Source of the DNA: Modestobacter italicus
GTDB taxonomy: Bacteria > Actinomycetota > Actinomycetes > Mycobacteriales > Geodermatophilaceae
DNA length: 64,000 bases
Reading direction: 5' to 3'
Assembly: GCF_019799965.1 (NCBI RefSeq)
Contig: NZ_JABGCJ010000005.1
Span: 365,212-429,211, forward strand
The number at the start of each line of letters is the position of its first letter. Positions within the stretch are counted from its first letter, which is position 1. The notes under the pieces are model-generated. The model was given only the letters and a program-made list of their open reading frames with translations. It searched no databases and was not told where the DNA came from. The position numbers were made by a program, and so were the translations under genes. Shown here piece by piece: positions 59,043 to 64,000 of this stretch.

Positions 59043-59154
59043 CGCCGTCTCCTCTTCCTCTGTCCCGGTCGCACCGGGACGCCGTCGGTCCCCCACAGCC
59101 TGTCCTACTGCCCGGCGGAACGGCGCGACCGGACGGGCGGTTCCGCTGGGCGGG

Positions 59155-59583
59155 TCAGTCCCGGACGACGTGGACGGCGGCCTCCTCGGCCGATGCCGCG
59201 CCGCCGTCGACCCCCTCGTCCTCGGCGTACAGCTCGTCCTCGCGGTCGCCCAGGCCCCCGTCGTCCGAGGCCCCGGCGTCACCGTCGGCGAGCCGGCCGG
59301 CCCGGTCGTCGCCGACCTCGTCGTCGAGCAGCTCGCCGTCGGTGTCGCTGGCGTCGCCCAGCCCGTCACCCTCGTCGCGGGTGCCGTCGGGGAGCTCGCG
59401 GGCCAGCCGGCCGGACAGGCTCTCCCCGGCCTCCTCCTCGCGCTCCGTGGTGCCCCAGTCGTCCGAGGCCCAGGGGCGGTCGGCCGGTGAGAAGCCGGCC
59501 GCGTCGTCGTCGGTCTCGACGTCGAGGGTGTCGGAGACCGCCGCGAGGGTCTGCGGGTCGGTGCCGTCGTGCTGGCTGCGCAT
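59155..59583 (-). CDS. DUF5709 domain-containing protein
   Basis: A 142-residue, very acidic protein. DTLDVETDDDAAGFSPADRPWASDDWGTTEREE and DDEVGDDRAGRL, with the end GVDGGAASAEEAAVHVV, are the blocks of DUF5709, found in actinobacteria. It is probably disordered. Function unknown. Confidence 0.87.
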   Translation of the reverse strand: MRSQHDGTDPQTLAAVSDTLDVETDDDAAGFSPADRPWASDDWGTTEREEEAGESLSGRLARELPDGTRDEGDGLGDASDTDGELLDDEVGDDRAGRLADGDAGASDDGGLGDREDELYAEDEGVDGGAASAEEAAVHVVRD

Positions 59584-59771
59584 CTGGGTGCTCCTCCGTC
59601 GTCCACGGTGCTGACCCGGGCGCCCCGGTGAGCCCGCCGACGCAGTGTGCCCCCCGCCGGCACCCGGCGACCAGGGGTCTCGGATCGCGCCGCGGGCCGG
59701 TCTGGCCTTGACTGATCATGAGCCGGCACGCGCCGGCAGCTCAACGAGTGGATCAAGGAGGAACGGCAGCC

Positions 59772-60164
59772 ATGGAGCACTTCACCATCGCCACCGTCGC
59801 CGAGCAGAGCGCCGACTTCCGTCGGGTGCTGTGGACCGGCGAGCACACCCAGCTGGTGATCATGACGATCCCGCCGGGCGGGGAGATCGGCGAGGAGGTG
59901 CACGAGGTCGACCAGATCCTCACCTTCGTCAGCGGGACCGCCAAGGCCAAGGTGGGCGGCCAGGAGAAGAAGGTCGCCCAGGGCGACCTGGTGGTCGTCC
60001 CGGCCGGCAAGAAGCACAACTTCGTCAACGACGGGGTCAACCCGCTGGTGCTCTACACCGTCTACGGCCCGCCGGAGCACGCCGACAAGGCGGTGCACAA
60101 GACCAAGGAGGAGGCCGACGCCCTCGAGGAGGCCGGCAAGGACGAGCCGCCGTCGAACGACTGA
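59772..60164 (+). CDS. Cupin domain protein
   Basis: A 130-residue single-domain cupin. The first motif is EIGEEVHEVDQILTFVSG and the second GDLVVVPAGKKHNFVN, giving metal-binding His and Glu. A strong ribosome-binding site (AAGGAGG) precedes the ATG. It lies 36 bases before the DyP peroxidase gene. Confidence 0.87.
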   Translation: MEHFTIATVAEQSADFRRVLWTGEHTQLVIMTIPPGGEIGEEVHEVDQILTFVSGTAKAKVGGQEKKVAQGDLVVVPAGKKHNFVNDGVNPLVLYTVYGPPEHADKAVHKTKEEADALEEAGKDEPPSND

Positions 60165-60200
60165 TGCCCGGCGGGTGCCGGGTCGGGGAAGCTGACGGGC

Positions 60201-61112
60201 GTGACCACGCAACCGGGCATCCTCGCCCTCGGCACCCCTGAGCACTGCTACCTCGAGCTCGACCTGGAGCCCGGCCGCACCGCGGCGGACCTCGTCCGCG
60301 GGGTGGCCGGGCTCACCGGTCCGCTCTCCTCCACCGGCGGGGTCAACCTGGTGGTCGGCTTCCGCCCGGAGCTGTGGGCCCAGGTCGCCCCCGCGGACTC
60401 GCCGGCGGACGCGCGCGGGTTCGACGAGCCGATCGTCGGGGCCGGCCGGTACCGGATGCCGGCCACGCAGCACGACGCCTGGGTCTGGGTGGCCGGCGGG
60501 GACCGGACGGCGGTGTTCGACAACGCCCGCGAGGTGCTCGCCGCCCTCGCCGGGGTGGCGACCGTCGGCCGCGAGGTCACCGGCTGGCTCTACCGGCACG
60601 ACCGCGACCTCACCGGCTTCATCGACGGCACGGAGAACCCGTCGCTGCTGCGTGCCGCCGAGGTGGCGGCGGTGCCGGCGGGTGAGCCGGGTGCCGGGGC
60701 GAGCGTCGTCCTGTTCCAGGTGTGGCGGCACGACAGCGCGACCTGGGAGTCGCTGGGGACCTACGGCCAGGAGATGAACATGGGCCGCACCAAGCCCGAC
60801 AGCGTGGAGCTGCCCGACGACGTGATGCTGCCCAGCGCGCACGTCGCCCGTACCACCCTCGAGGTGGACGGCGAGGAGAAGCAGATCTTCCGGCGCAACG
60901 TCGCCTACGGCGGGGTCACCGACCACGGGACGGCGTTCGTCGGCTTCGCCCGGGACCGCTGGCGACTGCACGAGATGCTCCGCCGGATGGCCGGGGCGAC
61001 CGACGGCGTCCGGGACGGGCTCACCAGCTACCTGACCCCGCTGACCGGGGCGTACTACACCTGCCCGTCGGTCGAGGCGCTGGCCCGCTTCGCGCCGCCG
61101 GAGGAGGACTGA
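60201..61112 (+). CDS. Dye-decolourising (DyP-type) heme peroxidase
   Basis: A 303-residue heme peroxidase. The GxxDG motif is in TGFIDGTENPS, the proximal His in LPSAHVARTTL and the distal Arg in IFRRNVAYGG. The absence of a signal peptide and the length put it with the B-type enzymes. It reduces peroxides with a broad range of donors. Encapsulin is a common partner of this class, but none lies in the window. Confidence 0.92.
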   Translation: MTTQPGILALGTPEHCYLELDLEPGRTAADLVRGVAGLTGPLSSTGGVNLVVGFRPELWAQVAPADSPADARGFDEPIVGAGRYRMPATQHDAWVWVAGGDRTAVFDNAREVLAALAGVATVGREVTGWLYRHDRDLTGFIDGTENPSLLRAAEVAAVPAGEPGAGASVVLFQVWRHDSATWESLGTYGQEMNMGRTKPDSVELPDDVMLPSAHVARTTLEVDGEEKQIFRRNVAYGGVTDHGTAFVGFARDRWRLHEMLRRMAGATDGVRDGLTSYLTPLTGAYYTCPSVEALARFAPPEED

Positions 61113-61117
61113 CCGCG

Positions 61118-61264
61118 GTGACCCACGACCCCGACCGACCGCCGCCCGAGCCGGTGGGTGGCGACCCGGCGTGCTGGCTGGACCAGGTCTGCCCGGCCTG
61201 CGGCCGACTGACCGAGCGGACGGCGGAGGGGCGCTGCGCCGCCTGCGGTGAGCCCTGGGACTGA
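61118..61264 (+). CDS. Small four-Cys zinc-ribbon protein (48 aa)
   Basis: A 48-residue product with VCPACGRL and RCAACGEPWD, a minimal zinc ribbon. GTG five bases after the peroxidase stop, with GGAGGA a short distance upstream. Probably co-transcribed with the peroxidase. Function unknown. Confidence 0.65.
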   Translation: MTHDPDRPPPEPVGGDPACWLDQVCPACGRLTERTAEGRCAACGEPWD

Positions 61265-61337
61265 CCGTCCATGTTCAGCTCGCCGTCGCCGGGTAGGGGT
61301 CGGTCGAGCAACCGACCACGACCGCGAGGAGCTCCGC

Positions 61338-63074
61338 ATGGCCCACCCCACCGTCGCCGTCCAGCTGGTGCAGATGCTCCGGGCCGCCGGGGTCGGACGG
61401 ATCTACGGGGTGGTGGGCGACAGCCTCAACCCGATCGTGGACGCCGTCCGGCACACCGACGGGATGGAGTGGGTGCACGTCGCCAACGAAGAGGGCGGTG
61501 CGTTCGCAGCAGCCGCCGAGGCGCAGGTGACCGGGAAGCTGGCGGTCTGCGCGGGCTCGTGCGGCCCGGGCAACACGCACCTGCTGCAGGGCCTCTACGA
61601 CGCGCACCGCAGTGGTGCGCCGGTGCTGGCGATCGCCTCGCACATCCAGTCCCAGGAGATCGGGATGGCGTTCTTCCAGGAGACCCACCCGGAGCGGACC
61701 TTCCAGGACTGCTCGTCCTGGTGCGAGGTGGTGACCCCGAAGCAGATGCCGCACGCGCTGCGGGTGGCGATCCAGACGGCGATCGGCGAGCAGGGCGTGT
61801 CGGTGGTCGTGCTGCCCGGGGACCTGGCTGCCGAGGAGTCCGGTGGTCCGACTGTGGAGTCGGCGATGGTGTCGCACCCCTCGCCCGTGCGGCCACCGGC
61901 GGAGCAGGTGCAGGCGCTGGCCGACGCGATCAACGCCGCCGGGACGGTGACGCGGTTCTGCGGGGCCGGCTGCCGGGACGCGCACGCGGAGGTGGTGCAG
62001 CTGGCCGGGCACGTGCTGGCGCCGGTGGGCCACGCACTGGGCGGCAAGGAGTTCGTCCAGTACGACAACCCCTACGACGTGGGGATGAGCGGACTGCTGG
62101 GCTACGGGGCGGCGCACAAGGCGACGCACGAGGCGGACCTGCTGGTGCTGCTGGGCACCGACTTCCCGTACCCGAACTTCCTGCCGCAGGCGCGGACGGT
62201 GCAGGTGGACGCCGACGCCGCGCACCTGGGCCGGCGCAGCCCGATCGAGGTGGCCGTGCACGGGGACGTCGGGGAGACCATCCGGGCGCTGCTGCCGCTG
62301 CTGGAGCGCAAGACCGACCGCCGCTTCCTGGACACGATGCTGCGCGAGCACGCCGAGTCGCTGGAGAAGGTGGTGGACGCCTACACGCACCGGGTGGAGG
62401 AGATGCGCCCGATCCACCCCGAGTACGTCGCCGCGCAGCTGGACGACCTCGCCGCGGACGACGCCGTGTTCACCGTCGACACCGGGATGTGCAACGTCTG
62501 GGCGGCGCGCTACCTGACGCCGAACGGACGGCGGCGGGTGATCGGGTCGTTCCGGCACGGGTCGATGGCGAACGCACTGCCGCACGCCGTGGGCGCGCAG
62601 TTCGCCGACCGCGGACGGCAGGTGGTGTCGATGAGCGGCGACGGCGGGTTGGCCATGCTGCTCGGCGAGCTGATCACGGTGCGGCTGCACCGGCTGCCGG
62701 TGAAGATCGTGCTGTTCAACAACGCCTCGCTGGGCATGGTGAAGCTGGAGATGCTGGTCGACGGCATGCCGGACTTCGAGACCGACCACGAGCCGACCGA
62801 CTTCGCCGCGATCGCCGCGGCGGTGGGCATCCCCTCGATGCGGGTCGAGGACCCGGCCGCGGTGCGGGACACGCTGGCCGAGGGGCTCTCCCGGCCGGGG
62901 CCGGTGCTGATGGAGTTCGTGACCGACGCGAACGCGCTGTCGATCCCGCCGGCGATCACCGGTGAGCAGATCCGGGGCTTCGCGACGTCGGCGTCGAAGA
63001 CGGTGCTGGGCGGGGGCGTCGGCAAGATGATCGACCTGGCGCGCGCCAACCTGCGCAACGTGCCCCGCCCATAG
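61338..63074 (+). CDS. poxB: Pyruvate dehydrogenase (quinone) / pyruvate oxidase
   Basis: A 578-residue ThDP-dependent enzyme. The N-terminus IYGVVGDSLNPIVDA and the activating Glu in VANEEGGAFAAAAEAQ fit PoxB. The ThDP/Mg motif is SGDGGLAMLLGELITV...NNASLGMV. It converts pyruvate to acetate and CO2, passing electrons to quinone. Length matches E. coli PoxB (572). GAGGAG precedes the ATG. Confidence 0.93.
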   Translation: MAHPTVAVQLVQMLRAAGVGRIYGVVGDSLNPIVDAVRHTDGMEWVHVANEEGGAFAAAAEAQVTGKLAVCAGSCGPGNTHLLQGLYDAHRSGAPVLAIASHIQSQEIGMAFFQETHPERTFQDCSSWCEVVTPKQMPHALRVAIQTAIGEQGVSVVVLPGDLAAEESGGPTVESAMVSHPSPVRPPAEQVQALADAINAAGTVTRFCGAGCRDAHAEVVQLAGHVLAPVGHALGGKEFVQYDNPYDVGMSGLLGYGAAHKATHEADLLVLLGTDFPYPNFLPQARTVQVDADAAHLGRRSPIEVAVHGDVGETIRALLPLLERKTDRRFLDTMLREHAESLEKVVDAYTHRVEEMRPIHPEYVAAQLDDLAADDAVFTVDTGMCNVWAARYLTPNGRRRVIGSFRHGSMANALPHAVGAQFADRGRQVVSMSGDGGLAMLLGELITVRLHRLPVKIVLFNNASLGMVKLEMLVDGMPDFETDHEPTDFAAIAAAVGIPSMRVEDPAAVRDTLAEGLSRPGPVLMEFVTDANALSIPPAITGEQIRGFATSASKTVLGGGVGKMIDLARANLRNVPRP

Positions 63075-63246
63075 ACCCGCGTCCGGGATGGGCACGCCAC
63101 CCGGCATGCCTGCGCGCCTCCCCGCTGCCGGGCTCACGTACCCCCGGCTGGCTGGCCGATGGGCCTTCCGGCGGCCCCGGTCCAGCAGGCGACAGCCGAG
63201 CGGGAGCGCCGGTGCTCCGGCGGCCGGGCGGGCCGCCGGGAGCGAC

Positions 63247-63540
63247 TCAGGCGGCCGTGCTCCGGGCGATCGGGGTGCCGTACCAGGTGGTCAACAGGTG
63301 TGCACGGACCGAGCCGGGCAGCGCACCCCAGCGGAGCAGTGCGGCACGGGCCGGCAGCGCGCTGGCCGCGGCCAGCTGGCCGAGCTCGCGGACCCGCTCC
63401 GGCCGCGGGCTGTGCGGACTGCGGTCGTGCAGCCCGGCAGCCAGCTGGCTGTCGAAGGCGGCGAGGATGTCGGCCTGGTGCGCCGGGTCGAACCACTGCG
63501 GGCTCCGCGGCGAGCCCTCTGCCAGGTGATGACGGGTCAC
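63247..63540 (-). CDS. Hypothetical protein (97 aa)
   Basis: A short protein with no recognised domain; WFDPAHQADILAAFDSQLAAGLHD and PARAALLRWGALPGSVRAHLLTTWYG suggest helices. GTG start without a clear ribosome-binding site. The frame has the codon bias of neighbouring genes, which supports it modestly. Confidence 0.5.
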   Translation of the reverse strand: MTRHHLAEGSPRSPQWFDPAHQADILAAFDSQLAAGLHDRSPHSPRPERVRELGQLAAASALPARAALLRWGALPGSVRAHLLTTWYGTPIARSTAA

Positions 63541-63724
63541 ACTGCCCTTATCGGCAGGAGCGGACGTCGCTGCGACTCGACCTCAGTGCGGACCAGTCGA
63601 TCACCACACCAGCCACATCCGCCCCGCTGGTCTCGACGATGGACCGGCGTGTGGGTCAGAACGGTGGTGGAGCGTCGGCATTCGATGGCACCGCACAGCG
63701 CAGGCTCCGCTCACGGCGAACCGG

Positions 63725-64000
63725 TCAGAACGGCGGCGGGTCGTCGGCGTCCGGTGGCGCGCCGGCGCCCACCAGCTGCGCAGCCTCGGGCAGTCGGAGG
63801 CCCGGTGGTCTGGTGGTGCGGGTGACCCCGGAGGGGGTGGTGACGTGCAGTGTGCCGTCGGGGCTCATCCGGTAGCGCCAGCCCGGGGCGTGGGTCTTGA
63901 GCCGGTGGTGCCGGCGGCACAGGCAGCACAGGTTGGCGCAGTCGGTGGTTCCGCCCTCGCGGTGGGCGCAGACGTGGTCCAGGTCGGTGCGGGCGGCCGG
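63725..64000 (-). CDS. HNH endonuclease of the DUF222/13E12 family, C-terminal part
   Basis: The frame enters from beyond the right edge and ends at 63725. The visible 91 residues hold the HNH motif: LDHVCAHREGGTTDCANLCCLCRRHHRLKT. A typical 13E12-type tail follows (WRYRMSPDGTLHVTTPSG) and then an acidic, Pro-rich end. Such genes are multicopy in actinobacteria and their role is unclear. Confidence 0.87.
   Translation of the reverse strand, partial: PAARTDLDHVCAHREGGTTDCANLCCLCRRHHRLKTHAPGWRYRMSPDGTLHVTTPSGVTRTTRPPGLRLPEAAQLVGAGAPPDADDPPPF

Noticed and set aside
58500-60971. 823-codon minus-strand frame spanning USP, DUF5709, cupin and DyP regions
   Set aside because: Only the first 180 codons before the stop are the real USP; the rest crosses strongly supported genes in other frames.

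Overview
The window is GC-rich, gene-dense chromosomal DNA with many GTG starts and frequent 1-10 base gene overlaps. Content points to an actinobacterium, most likely of the Geodermatophilaceae (Blastococcus/Modestobacter/Geodermatophilus type): a small RGCVC-family protein, a DUF5709 protein, the end of a DUF222/13E12-type HNH gene, a smtB-zur pair and a full set of zinc-free ribosomal protein paralogues. The placement is inference from gene content. No rRNA, tRNA, CRISPR array, insertion sequence or prophage was seen.

Layout. 1-9.9 kb: end of a PfkB sugar kinase, a secreted two-CBM GH10 xylanase, pyridoxal kinase, small enzymes, an RGCVC protein, a ScyD/ScyE-type secreted protein, a Cys-rich/pentapeptide-repeat protein and an aldo-keto reductase. 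9.9-32 kb: a continuous zinc-homeostasis island. 32-45 kb: succinate-semialdehyde dehydrogenase, PhoD phosphatase, an acetyl-CoA hydrolase/CoA-transferase, hypotheticals, a PRISE-type reductase, a DUF3616 protein, a secreted amidase and a DUF3500 lipoprotein. 45-49 kb: an HDOD protein and a PAS-GGDEF-EAL protein. 49-56.5 kb: an acyl-CoA dehydrogenase pair, an LLM flavin monooxygenase with its FMN reductase, a serine hydrolase, a lone MftD-like enzyme and a YceI protein. 56.6-64 kb: a lytic transglycosylase behind a ydaO (c-di-AMP) riboswitch, a methyltransferase, a universal stress protein, DUF5709, cupin, DyP peroxidase, pyruvate oxidase PoxB and the end of an HNH endonuclease gene.

The zinc island is the main system. 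Five 21-base sites fit one Zur-box pattern (TGAnnAYGnTTnYCgTTayCA). They precede aztD, the divergent aztB/aztA, the permease + TIGR03943 pair, znuACB, and the divergent ribosomal-protein/mrf operons. The island carries two zinc ABC importers (AztABCD-type, with a second AztD-like lipoprotein, and ZnuABC-type), the sensor pair SmtB-Zur, and an efflux pair (DUF1490/PacL-like chaperone plus CtpC-like P-type ATPase). It also carries zinc-free copies of S18, S14, L33, L28, L31 and L32, and the ribosome-hibernation recruiter MRF. The minus-strand ribosomal-protein operon continues, without a visible terminator, into a 45-residue Cys-motif peptide, a NikA/CntA-like binding protein, a permease, a fused permease-ATPase-ATPase and a methyltransferase. 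I infer a Zur-controlled uptake route for a zinc-metallophore complex. This extension is the least described part.

A second theme is promoter layout. Many genes start exactly six bases after a TANNNT-like -10 box with no ribosome-binding site, which suggests leaderless mRNAs.
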